Below are positions 14,241-22,525 of a stretch of 49,754 nucleotides of DNA, piece by piece. The position numbers and the translations under genes were made by a program. The notes below the pieces were generated by a model, which saw only the letters and a list, made by a program, of their open reading frames with translations, was not told the DNA's origin and ran no database searches. The stretch is from Onstottus_B arcticum (GTDB lineage: Bacteria; Acidobacteriota; Blastocatellia; UBA7656): contig JBBPIE010000041.1 in NCBI GenBank assembly GCA_038040485.1, positions 1-49,754 on the forward strand. The letters run 5' to 3'. How positions within the stretch are numbered: the stretch's first letter is position 1; the number at the start of each line of letters is the position of its first letter.

Positions 14241-15251
14241 ATGATGGAAAACCCGCTAGCAAGAACTCCTGAGCCTGTTGAGACGGTAGACGCTTCGCCT
14301 AAAACGCCCGAGCTTGTTCCGGCGGCGCCTGTAATTCGTCTCGACGGCTTGAGCGTCACGTTTGGCAAGCGGCCGATACTGATAGATCTGAGGGGCGAGT
14401 TTCGCGGCCGGGCGATAGGCCTGTTGGGTCCGAACGGCGCCGGCAAGACTACGCTGATACATGCGTTGCTCGGGTTTCACCCACCTTCATCGGGAACCGC
14501 GCACATCTTCGGCCGCGACATAAGAACAGACGCGAAACAGATACGCGGACGAATCGGCTACATGCCGGAGCGGGATTCGTTCATCGCCAACATGACGTGC
14601 GTTCATTTCGTAAGGCTGATGGCCGAGCTCTCGGGGCTCCCGCCGGACGCGGCGCTCGAACGCGCTCACGAAGCTTTGTTCTATGTCGGGCTTGGCGAAG
14701 CGCGTTATCGCAAGCTTGGAACCTACTCACTCGGGATGAAGCAGCTTGCCAAGCTCGCCCAGGCCCTTGTACACGGGCCGCGGCTCATCTTCCTGGACGA
14801 ACCGACCAACGGGCTCGATCCACCCGCGCGCCAGCGAATGCTCGAGCTGATTCGGCAGATTCGCGACAGCGGTCAGGCCAGCATCGTTCTGTCTTCTCAC
14901 CTGCTGCGCGACGTCGAGGAGTGTTGTGAAGAGATATTGATCGTCAAGCAAGGGCGCATCGCGGTCTACTGCAACCTCGAAGAAGAACGAAGAGCGAATC
15001 GCAAGTTCCTGGAGATCGAGACACGCGGCCCGCGCGAACCGTTTGCGGAAGCGATTGCCGCGCTCGGCTGCGAGTACGCGCTGACCACCGAGCATCGGTT
15101 GAAGGTGGTGTTGCAGGACGGCGTCGAGATCCGCGATCTCTACCGGATAGCCGCCGAGCAGCAGGTTCAGATTCGCCGGCTGAACTTCAAACGCGATTCG
15201 TTGGAAGACATCTTCCTGAAAGCAATGGAGGACGGCAATGGCAGTCTATGA
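14241..15251 (+). CDS. ABC transporter ATP-binding protein
   Basis: A 336-aa ATPase of an ABC-2-type exporter. An N-terminal extension of about 30 residues precedes the nucleotide-binding domain: Walker A GPNGAGKTT at 63-71, signature YSLGMKQ, Walker B LIFLDEPTNGLDP, and the switch His in LSSHLL. The C-terminal 80 residues are the accessory domain common in this group. It overlaps the following permease gene by 14 nt and is the first of four coupled genes. Substrate cannot be told from sequence. Confidence 0.94.
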   Translation: MMENPLARTPEPVETVDASPKTPELVPAAPVIRLDGLSVTFGKRPILIDLRGEFRGRAIGLLGPNGAGKTTLIHALLGFHPPSSGTAHIFGRDIRTDAKQIRGRIGYMPERDSFIANMTCVHFVRLMAELSGLPPDAALERAHEALFYVGLGEARYRKLGTYSLGMKQLAKLAQALVHGPRLIFLDEPTNGLDPPARQRMLELIRQIRDSGQASIVLSSHLLRDVEECCEEILIVKQGRIAVYCNLEEERRANRKFLEIETRGPREPFAEAIAALGCEYALTTEHRLKVVLQDGVEIRDLYRIAAEQQVQIRRLNFKRDSLEDIFLKAMEDGNGSL

Positions 15252-16116
15252 ACACACCTACAAGCCGTACGCCGGACCGCTGACTCCGGAGTGGTCGCGT
15301 TTCCTGATCATCCCGCGCCACGCTTATCGTGACGTATTCAAGTCGAAACTGTTCACGGGCTTCTTCGCGCTGTGTTTTGTGTGCCCGCTGGTGATGGCGA
15401 TTCTCGTCTACCTTCGGCACAACGTTGCCGCGCTGGCCGTGCTTAATCTTAAGCCGGGCGACATGGTTTCGATAAACTCGGGGTTCTTCCAGTTCTATTC
15501 TGCATTTCAAAGCGGGCTAGGCTTCCTGTTGACAGTGCTAATCGGGCCGGTATTGATCTCGCGCGATCTGGCTAACAACGCGTTGCCGCTTTACCTCTGC
15601 CGGCCGTTCTCGCGCGCCGAGTATGTGATCGGCAAGATGAGCGTGCTGATGATTTTGATCTCGGCCATCACCTGGGTGCCGGGTCTGCTGTTGTTCACGT
15701 TTGAGGCGTACCTTGAAGGCGGAAGCTGGATAGCGAGCAACTATTGGATTGCAGGGTCGATCTTTGCGGTGAGCTGGGTGTGGATCATTCTGCTGTCGCT
15801 GTTGTCGGTTACGATGTCGGCTTGGGTGAAGTGGCGAATGGCCGCAAGCGCCGGGCTGTTCGGGTTGTTCATCATCTCGAACGTTATGGGCCTAACGATT
15901 AACGGCGTCTTGCGGACGCGGTGGGGAAGCCTCATAAACCTGACCGTCATTATGAAGACGATAGAAGACAGCCTGTTTAGGGACGTGAACACGATGGACT
16001 TGCCGCAGTGGATGGTGCTTCCGACCAGCGCGGCGTGGATCATGCTCGGATTGTTCCTGGCGTTCTGCTTGTTTCTGCTTACGCGAAAGGTTCGGGCCTA
16101 CGAGGTGGTGCGCTGA
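15238..16116 (+). CDS. ABC-2 type permease
   Basis: A 292-aa membrane protein with about six hydrophobic segments, paired with the ATPase just upstream. The N-terminus (MAVYEHTYKPYAGPLTPEW) is typical of ABC-2 permeases found beside such ATPases in Acidobacteriota-like genomes. Its motif DLANNALPLYLCRPFSRAEY corresponds to the cytoplasmic coupling stretch of the family. Its TGA stop shares one base with the next ATG. Confidence 0.92.
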   Translation: MAVYEHTYKPYAGPLTPEWSRFLIIPRHAYRDVFKSKLFTGFFALCFVCPLVMAILVYLRHNVAALAVLNLKPGDMVSINSGFFQFYSAFQSGLGFLLTVLIGPVLISRDLANNALPLYLCRPFSRAEYVIGKMSVLMILISAITWVPGLLLFTFEAYLEGGSWIASNYWIAGSIFAVSWVWIILLSLLSVTMSAWVKWRMAASAGLFGLFIISNVMGLTINGVLRTRWGSLINLTVIMKTIEDSLFRDVNTMDLPQWMVLPTSAAWIMLGLFLAFCLFLLTRKVRAYEVVR

Positions 16117-17069
16117 TGGACAAACTCTCCGATCATTTGATCGTCTTTGAGGACGTCTCGAAGTTCTACGGCGAGATACTCGGCGTGAATCGAGTCACCT
16201 TGTCGATCGAGCCTGGGATCACCAGTCTGGTCGGGCCGAACGGTTCGGGCAAGACTACGTTGATGAATCTGATGACCGGGTTGATCCAACCTACGCGCGG
16301 GCGGGTGACGGTTCTCGACTATCGCGCCGATCATCCCGAGCTGTTCTTCCGCAAGGTCGGCTACTGCTCGCAATTCGATTCGTTTCCGGCGGGATTGACC
16401 GGCTTCGAGTTCATTCGCTCTTATCTCCTCGTTCATGGATACACAAAGCAACAGGCTCAGGACTTGGCGTGGCGCGCGCTTCATCGCGTAGATCTGATCG
16501 AAGCGGCTCATCGCAAGGTCGCGGCCTACAGCAAAGGAATGCGGCAGCGGATACGGCTGGCGCAGGCGATCGCGCATGGGCCTTCGGTGATGATCCTGGA
16601 CGAACCGCTCAACGGTCTTGACCCGATGGCGCGATCCGAAACGATTCGGCTCTTCCGTCAGCTTGCGGCTGAAGGGCTTCACCTGATCATCTCGAGCCAC
16701 ATTCTTCACGAAGTGGATATGATGAGCGACCGGGTGATCCTGCTGAACAACGGCTACGTCGTCGCGGAAGGCGACATACGCGGCGTGCGCGACGAGATGG
16801 AAGAGCACCCGATGCAGATACTGATTCGCTGCGACCGGCCGGGCGTGCTTGCGGCGCGTGTCTTCGAGCAGGACTCGGTTGTCGAAGCTCGCATTCACAA
16901 AGATCGTCACGGCTTGTTCATCAAGACTCGCGACGCCGACGCGTTTTACCTGCTGTTGAATCGCGTGGTGCTGGACGACGGCTTGAACGTGGAATCGGTG
17001 TCGCCGGTCGATGACAATCTGGACGCGGTCTATCAGTACCTGATCGGTTCGAGCGGGGAGGCAGCGTGA
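16116..17069 (+). CDS. ABC transporter ATP-binding protein (second set)
   Basis: A 317-aa ATPase with Walker A GPNGSGKTT at 40-48, signature YSKGMRQR, Walker B VMILDEPLNGLDP and switch His in IISSHIL. ATG 16116 overlaps the previous stop (TGATG), so the longer upstream frame is not used. It overlaps the following permease by GTGA. It is only distantly similar to the first ATPase of the operon. Confidence 0.94.
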   Translation: MDKLSDHLIVFEDVSKFYGEILGVNRVTLSIEPGITSLVGPNGSGKTTLMNLMTGLIQPTRGRVTVLDYRADHPELFFRKVGYCSQFDSFPAGLTGFEFIRSYLLVHGYTKQQAQDLAWRALHRVDLIEAAHRKVAAYSKGMRQRIRLAQAIAHGPSVMILDEPLNGLDPMARSETIRLFRQLAAEGLHLIISSHILHEVDMMSDRVILLNNGYVVAEGDIRGVRDEMEEHPMQILIRCDRPGVLAARVFEQDSVVEARIHKDRHGLFIKTRDADAFYLLLNRVVLDDGLNVESVSPVDDNLDAVYQYLIGSSGEAA

Positions 17070-17929
17070 GCACACCAACTGAAGCTTTGAATTTTGAAGC
17101 GCCGCAAATGGGCAGCCGCGCGTTGTGGCTTCGTCAGGTCGGCGCGATCCTGAGGCTCGAGGTGCGCAAGAACTTCATGGGTAAGCGCGCGATCCTGCTC
17201 TATTTGATTGCAGCGTTTCCGGTCCTCCTGATGGCAGCGCTGTCGGTCGAGTTGGGCTCGCGCGTAGGCAGCCCAGGCAATATCGGTGAAGCTAACATCA
17301 TCTTCGCAAATCTGTATGAAGGCTTGATACTTCGAACGATCGTGTTCTTCGGCTGCGCGTGGACTTTCATGAATCTGTTTCGCGGAGAAGTCGTCGATCG
17401 CAGTCTTCACTACTACTTCCTCGCGCCGGTGCGCCGCGAGGTGCTGGTGTTCGGCAAGTACTTCTCTGGCATCGTTGCCACTATGATTCTGTTCACGATC
17501 ACGACGGCGGGTTCGCTGATGTTCTTGTACATCGGACTAGGCTCATCAGGGATGGGCTATCTAGGGAACGGTCCTGGTAAGGGCCAGGCGCTGGCCTATC
17601 TTGGGATCACGTGGCTGGCGTGTGTGGGCTACGGCGCGGTGTTTCTGGTGATAGGTTTGTTCTTTCGCAACCCGATGATTCCTGCGTTGCTCGCATACGG
17701 ATGGGAGTTTATCAACTTCCTGCTGCCGCCGGTGCTGAAGAAGATCAGCGTGATTCACTATCTTCACTCGCTTGCGCCGGTCCCGGTTCCTGAAGGCCCG
17801 TTCGCAATGGTAGCCGAACCGACTCCCGCCTATCTGTCCATACCGGGGCTGCTGATATTTACCGCCGTGGTGTTGGCGCTTGCGAGCTACCGGATTCGAC
17901 GGATGCAGATCACCTACGGCGGGGAGTGA
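17066..17929 (+). CDS. ABC-2 type permease (second set)
   Basis: A 287-aa membrane protein, with a GTG start overlapping the previous stop codon. About six membrane segments are visible; the coupling stretch DRSLHYYFLAPVRREVLVFGKY resembles that of the first permease. The four genes form one operon, so the exporter may be a complex of two ATPases and two permeases, or two separate transporters. Confidence 0.92.
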   Translation: MSTPTEALNFEAPQMGSRALWLRQVGAILRLEVRKNFMGKRAILLYLIAAFPVLLMAALSVELGSRVGSPGNIGEANIIFANLYEGLILRTIVFFGCAWTFMNLFRGEVVDRSLHYYFLAPVRREVLVFGKYFSGIVATMILFTITTAGSLMFLYIGLGSSGMGYLGNGPGKGQALAYLGITWLACVGYGAVFLVIGLFFRNPMIPALLAYGWEFINFLLPPVLKKISVIHYLHSLAPVPVPEGPFAMVAEPTPAYLSIPGLLIFTAVVLALASYRIRRMQITYGGE

Positions 17930-18019
17930 GAGGTGCCCGTCCCACCCGTATTGGCGCGTCTCATTAGAGCTTCTTCGTGGTATACTCGGCCATCAACGCC
18001 AAACTGGTTTGGAGCCACT

Positions 18020-18331
18020 ATGGCAAACGCGATGACCGAACGAATAACGAGAACCCCCGGAGTCTGTGGGGGAAAGGCTTGCATAGCCGGGCATCGCGTG
18101 CGAGTTATGGACATCGCCATCTGGTACGAACAGATGGGAATGAGTCCAGATGAGATCGTTTCACAGATCCCCACCATTGCCTTGAGCGACGTGCACGCCG
18201 CCCTGGCCTACTATTACGACCACCTAGATGAAATCAGAGAAGACATTCGCCTGAACGATCAGATCGCGGAGCAATTCCGCAAACAGTACCCGTCAAAAGT
18301 GAGAGAGAGGCTTCTTGGCGGAGCAGGTTAA
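18020..18331 (+). CDS. DUF433 antitoxin
   Basis: A 103-aa DUF433 protein, a winged-helix antitoxin class usually paired with a DUF5615 PIN-like toxin. The family motif is present: RTPGVCGGKACIAGHRVRV, then DIAIWYEQMGMSPDEIVSQ and ALAYYYDHLDEI. The ATG at 18020 has TTGGAG 5 nt before it and is preferred to 17933. It overlaps the toxin gene by 17 nt. Confidence 0.92.
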   Translation: MANAMTERITRTPGVCGGKACIAGHRVRVMDIAIWYEQMGMSPDEIVSQIPTIALSDVHAALAYYYDHLDEIREDIRLNDQIAEQFRKQYPSKVRERLLGGAG

Positions 18332-18647
18332 GTTCTACTTCGACGAACACGTTCCGCGCGCGGTTACTAGAGGGCTGGAACGTCGAGGCGTTGACGTCAT
18401 CACCGCACAGGCGTCAGGAAGGCAAAGCATCAGCGATCGTGAGCAACTTGGATTTGCTTTTCTACGAGGGCGAGTGCTTGTGACCATGGATTCCGATTAT
18501 CTCGCGCTTGGAGCCGAGGGCGTCTCACACGCGGGAATAGCCTACGCGTCGCATGGTCGAACCATCGGCGACTTGATCCAAGCTTTGATGCTGATCTACG
18601 AGACGATCACGCCTGCAGATATGGTCGATCACGTGGAGTATCTGTAA
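18315..18647 (+). CDS. DUF5615 PIN-like toxin
   Basis: A 110-aa PIN-like protein, the predicted ribonuclease toxin partner of the DUF433 protein. It shows the typical N-terminus (FYFDEHVPRAVTRGLERRG), the DVITA block, and the VLVTMDSDYL acidic site. It starts with TTG inside the antitoxin reading frame, so its translation is probably coupled and weak, as is common for toxins. Confidence 0.9.
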   Translation: MAEQVKFYFDEHVPRAVTRGLERRGVDVITAQASGRQSISDREQLGFAFLRGRVLVTMDSDYLALGAEGVSHAGIAYASHGRTIGDLIQALMLIYETITPADMVDHVEYL

Positions 18648-18659
18648 GAACAACTTCCG

Positions 18660-20147
18660 CTAGCGGCCTCTTAACTTCTTCAGCATCTCAACCGCGTTTG
18701 CGTTTCCCGCGTCGAGCTTCAACGATTTCTCGTAGTTCTCGATCGCAAGCTCCTTGTCGCCGTTCTTCATAAAAGCTTCACCCAGACTGTCGTAGACGTT
18801 GCCCGATTGCGGGTAGGCCTCGACGTTCAATTGAAGCACTCGGATCGCTTCTTTGATCTTGCCCTGTTGCATAAGCCTGTAGCCCAAGGCGTTCAACTGC
18901 GGCTCTGAGAAGTCGTAACCCTGCGGCTGATTCTTCTTCAAGTCTCGATACTGAGCGACTGCGGGGTCGAGGCCGCTTGTCGCGATCGTTCGGCTAAGAA
19001 TCCTTGCGATAGGCTGCCTGATGACGAGCGGCGCGGGCTTTAAGCCTAGCGCGATGTCCAAGGCTGCGGTCGTAAGTTGGCCGAGAGACGCGCCGCCGTC
19101 AAAGTTGCTCATCATAACAACCGCGATCTTTTTGTCCGGGATCATCAGCAGATTGCTGACAAAACCCGTGTCGCCGCCCGAGTGGCCGATAGTCTGATAA
19201 TCCCGGTGCTTGCCCAGAAACCAACTGATGCCGACCCTTGTGAAGTTTTCGCCCGCCGGCTTCCACATCACGTCGTAAGTCGAGGCTTTCAAGATTCGCT
19301 TCCCATCAAGCTCGCCTCGATTCATGTTCACCATCGCCCATCGACTCATATCCACAACGTTGGAGTAGAGCGTGGAGCTTGGCGAGTGCATACGGTTGTA
19401 CGGGAACACCTTGCTCACCGTGGGAGAGTACGAGGCGTCCAACACGTGCGGGCTTGTGAGTAGTCGCGGGATGGCTTGCTTTACCAGCAATGTGCTGCTG
19501 TTCATTTGGAGCGGCTTGAGGATGTGCTTCTGCACATAGCCCTCGAACGTTTCGCCCGAAACTTTTGCGATCAGATCGCCGAGCACTTCAAAGGCCATGT
19601 TGCTGTAAGCGAACTTCGTCCCCGGCTCCGCAATCAACGACTGGTCCGCCACGCTTCGCACGTAGCGCTCGAGCGCCCCGTCGTCGTACACGGGCTTGTC
19701 CCATTCGTAGTCCTGCACGTCGGGCATTCCCGAGATGTGCCCGAGCATCTGGCGGACGGTGATCGTCTTGTACCGCTCATCTTTCAATCGGAAGTAAGGA
19801 AGGTATTTCACAACTGGAGAGTCGAGCTCGACTTTGCCTTGCTCGACAAGCTGCATGACCGACGTTGCAACAAACGGCTTGGTGATCGAAGCCATGTGAA
19901 ACAACGAGTGAGGTGTGATCTTTTCGCTCTTACGGTCAAGGTTCTTCACGCCGAAGCCCTCGGCGTAGATGATCGTCTGATCGCGGACTACTGCAATGGC
20001 GAAGCCTGGAACTTCTTGCTCCTTCATCACCTGTTGGATCATCGGCTGAAGCTGGAAGGGATCTTCAGCGCGGGCGAGCGGCGCTTCAGGGAAAGCTGCT
20101 GACACAAAGGCGACAACGACGATAGCTATGGAGATGGTCTTTCTCAT
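18660..20147 (-). CDS. class C beta-lactamase-like serine hydrolase with TPR tail
   Basis: A 495-aa secreted serine hydrolase of the beta-lactamase / D-aminopeptidase / esterase group. A signal peptide occupies residues 1-27 (cut near ARA-ED). The active-site motifs are SITK (87-90), YSN (181-183) and HSG near 307-309. After the catalytic domain, residues about 420-490 form two TPR-like repeats (GNVYDSLGEAFMKNGDKELA). ATG 20147 has GGAGG 7 nt upstream; the longer ORF start at 20303 is not supported. Most relatives act on peptidoglycan or small esters rather than giving drug resistance. Its end lies 12 bp from the convergent DUF5615 gene. Confidence 0.93.
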   Translation of the reverse strand: MRKTISIAIVVVAFVSAAFPEAPLARAEDPFQLQPMIQQVMKEQEVPGFAIAVVRDQTIIYAEGFGVKNLDRKSEKITPHSLFHMASITKPFVATSVMQLVEQGKVELDSPVVKYLPYFRLKDERYKTITVRQMLGHISGMPDVQDYEWDKPVYDDGALERYVRSVADQSLIAEPGTKFAYSNMAFEVLGDLIAKVSGETFEGYVQKHILKPLQMNSSTLLVKQAIPRLLTSPHVLDASYSPTVSKVFPYNRMHSPSSTLYSNVVDMSRWAMVNMNRGELDGKRILKASTYDVMWKPAGENFTRVGISWFLGKHRDYQTIGHSGGDTGFVSNLLMIPDKKIAVVMMSNFDGGASLGQLTTAALDIALGLKPAPLVIRQPIARILSRTIATSGLDPAVAQYRDLKKNQPQGYDFSEPQLNALGYRLMQQGKIKEAIRVLQLNVEAYPQSGNVYDSLGEAFMKNGDKELAIENYEKSLKLDAGNANAVEMLKKLRGR

Positions 20148-20244
20148 TGGAGTCCTCCGGGGTTGCAATCCTCGACCTAGAATACGGATGGAACGACCGA
20201 GCGGTCGTATATTAACAAAGGTTCCACAAGCAGCGTGGGAGTCT

Positions 20245-21558
20245 CTAGCCTTCAGCGTGAACCGGTATTCGGCTCGCTTCCTTGCCGCGCTTCTCGTCCA
20301 CAAAACTCAGCAAAATCATTCCCACGATAAAGAACGCGCCTACCGAGAGCATCGCTGGGCGCTGACTGCCGGTCGCCTGCCTCACTGTGGCGAAAACAAG
20401 TGGCCCAAGAAACGCCAGAGCCTTGCCGGCGATTCCAAGAAAGCCGAAAAACTCGGCGGCGTTTTCCTTCGGCGTGAACAACGCAAGCAGACTGCGAGTG
20501 ACCGATTGCGCCGATCCCATTCCTAAGCCTGCAAGCGTCGCGACTACATAGAAGCTGCCTTTCGAGTATGAGAAGTAAGCGACGACCACCGCAGCGATCC
20601 AGATGCTAAGCGAAATAAAGATCGTGCGCTTCTGACCAATTCGGTCTGCTATCCAGCCGAACGAAAGCGCCCCTGCCGCAGCCACGACGTTCATCGCGAT
20701 GAACATGATCGCGATCTCTTCGGTCGTGAAACCGATCGTCACGCTGGCATAGAGCGCCGCGAAGTAAATAACAGTGACGACTCCGTCGTTGTAGACAAGG
20801 AATGCAATCAGCAGCTTGAACAACTCGCGATAACGTCGAATGTGTTTGAGCGTTTGCTTCAACTGCCGAAAACCCACACTGAAGTAATTTTGTCCCGGAG
20901 GAAGCTGTTGTTTGACGCTTCTATCACGCAGGAAGAGGAACGTCGGTATCACCGTCACCGCGTAATAGACCGCGACGACCACCGGTATCAGCCTGGCCTT
21001 GGACAGTTGATCCGGCGTCGGGTTATCGACAACGTTCTTTGCCAGCGGCAGGCACAACACCGTCGCAATCAACCCGCTTGTGTATCCCATTCCCCACTTC
21101 AGCCCGGAGATTTTTCCCGCGTTCGAGTTGTTTGAAATGCCCGGAAGGAAGCTGTCAATGAAAACGCCGCCTCCCGCGAAGCCGATGTTCGCAAGGATGT
21201 ATAGCAGCAGACCGAGGGTCGTCATTCCAGGCCCGACGAAATAGAGCGACGCGGTGAAGAAGACGATTGCGACCGCGCAAACGCCGAGGAACTTTTTGCG
21301 GCTGCCTGAGAAATCGGCAATCGCACCGAGTATTGGCGCGAGGAGCGCAACTACCAACTCCGAAACCGAAGCCGCGATTCCCCATAACAAATCAGCCCGT
21401 TGCGGATCGCCCACAACTATCTTGCTGAAGTAGGGCGCGTACAGTGCAGTCACGATGACTGTGGTGAACGCCGAATCCGCGACGTCGTACATGCACCAGC
21501 CGAGAATCTCTTTTTTAGTGACCGGAGAAGCTGCAACATCTTCGAAGGCGGTTGCCAT
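20245..21558 (-). CDS. MFS transporter, UMF1 family
   Basis: A 437-aa twelve-helix carrier of the UMF1 family (related to Atg22-like permeases). The N-terminus ILGWCMYDVADSAFTTVIVTALYAPYF is characteristic, and GMGSAQSVTRSLLALFTPKE in the second half matches the conserved GxxQSxSRS motif. ATG 21558 is preferred to 21585 because GGAGG lies 8 nt before it. Substrate is unknown; amino-acid-like solutes are often suggested for the family. Confidence 0.92.
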   Translation of the reverse strand: MATAFEDVAASPVTKKEILGWCMYDVADSAFTTVIVTALYAPYFSKIVVGDPQRADLLWGIAASVSELVVALLAPILGAIADFSGSRKKFLGVCAVAIVFFTASLYFVGPGMTTLGLLLYILANIGFAGGGVFIDSFLPGISNNSNAGKISGLKWGMGYTSGLIATVLCLPLAKNVVDNPTPDQLSKARLIPVVVAVYYAVTVIPTFLFLRDRSVKQQLPPGQNYFSVGFRQLKQTLKHIRRYRELFKLLIAFLVYNDGVVTVIYFAALYASVTIGFTTEEIAIMFIAMNVVAAAGALSFGWIADRIGQKRTIFISLSIWIAAVVVAYFSYSKGSFYVVATLAGLGMGSAQSVTRSLLALFTPKENAAEFFGFLGIAGKALAFLGPLVFATVRQATGSQRPAMLSVGAFFIVGMILLSFVDEKRGKEASRIPVHAEG

Positions 21559-21696
21559 CTGATTGACCTCCGCGCCCAGGATCAAGCGGGCGAGCCCGCA
21601 TAGTAAATGTTGCCCGAAAACAAGACAAGCTCAGATGGGCCTGCTGCCGCACCTGAGCTTGCCAAAAAAAGAGCCAGGAAGCTCGAGGCTCTCTGC

Positions 21697-22287
21697 TTAT
21701 TTGGAAGGAGCGTAAAACGGATTTTGTCCCGAGCCGTGATCGGTTGTGTCCAGAATCTCGCGAACCTGAGGCACGTTCTCGCGAATCAATCTTTCGATGC
21801 CCTGCTTTAGAGTGACATCCGCGGCGCCGCAGCCCTGACACCCGCCACCCATTCGAATGAACACGTTGTCGTCCTGCACGTCGAGCAGCTCGACAAAGCC
21901 GCCGTGCGAAGCTACTCCCGGGTTGATCATATCGTCGAGCACCTGCTGAACTCGCGTCCGGATGTGGTCTGGAGGCAACCGGTCGCCTTCCGGGATCTCC
22001 GGTGGCGGGTTTAAGAGGTTGCGAATGGCCGAACCAATTCGCTTTCCGAGTTGCCGCCAATCCTCGGCGCCCGTCTGAGTCACCGCGACATTGTAGCCAT
22101 CCAGCTCGACGCGGCTGATGCCCGGAACCAGAAACAGCTTCGTCGCCAGTTCGTTGTCTTTAGCTTCTTCGGCTGAGTTGAAAGCAGCCGACCCCGAATG
22201 CACCGGGCGATCGACTGTGAACCGGCATATCTTGATGTCCTGCTTGTCTACTTCGGCTTTGATTTGAATTTGAAGCGGTGAACTCAT
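21697..22287 (-). CDS. NfuA-like iron-sulphur cluster scaffold
   Basis: A 196-aa Fe-S carrier. Residues 1-95 resemble the Nfu N-terminal domain (FLVPGISRVELDGYNVAVT), and residues 105-180 are the NifU C-terminal domain with the cluster-binding CxxC (Cys150 and Cys153, in GGGCQGCGAADVTLKQG). It would deliver 4Fe-4S clusters to apoproteins. The neighbouring radical SAM gene is a plausible client, but the two are separated by the heptad-repeat hairpin. Confidence 0.92.
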   Translation of the reverse strand: MSSPLQIQIKAEVDKQDIKICRFTVDRPVHSGSAAFNSAEEAKDNELATKLFLVPGISRVELDGYNVAVTQTGAEDWRQLGKRIGSAIRNLLNPPPEIPEGDRLPPDHIRTRVQQVLDDMINPGVASHGGFVELLDVQDDNVFIRMGGGCQGCGAADVTLKQGIERLIRENVPQVREILDTTDHGSGQNPFYAPSK

Positions 22288-22360
22288 TGTTTGACTCCAG
22301 TTGACTAGGTGCGTCTGTTATTTGAAGGCTCATTATAGCCGCGCGCCTCGGATAAAGGAA

Positions 22361-22525
22361 GTGATGCGTGATGAGTGATCCGTGATTCGTGATGAGTGAT
22401 GCGTGATTCGTGATCCGTGATCCGTGATGCGTGATTCGTGATGAGTGATTCGTGACTATAAGTGCTAGGTTCGCTCACGGATCACGCATCACGAATCACT
22501 CACGAATCACGCATCACGCATCACT
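22361..22525. repeat. heptad (GTGATNN) repeat with inverted copy
   Basis: From 22361 to 22456 a 7-nt unit GTGATNN (NN = GC, GA, CC or TC) repeats 13 times in phase. After a gap of about 18 nt the inverse units (ATCAC-containing) follow from 22474 to 22525. The two runs can pair into a hairpin of about 50 bp. The TGA stop codon of the upstream radical SAM gene (22521-22523) lies within the last unit. The same 7-nt architecture with other words occurs in the tRNA spacers. Confidence 0.92.

Noticed and set aside
18660..20147. Antibiotic-resistance beta-lactamase
   Set aside because: Although SxxK, YxN and HSG motifs are present, the TPR tail and overall type fit the broad serine hydrolase group, most of which are not resistance enzymes.
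22361..22525. CRISPR or minisatellite coding repeat
   Set aside because: Units are 7 nt and inverse-symmetric; they lie between genes apart from the stop codon of the radical SAM gene.
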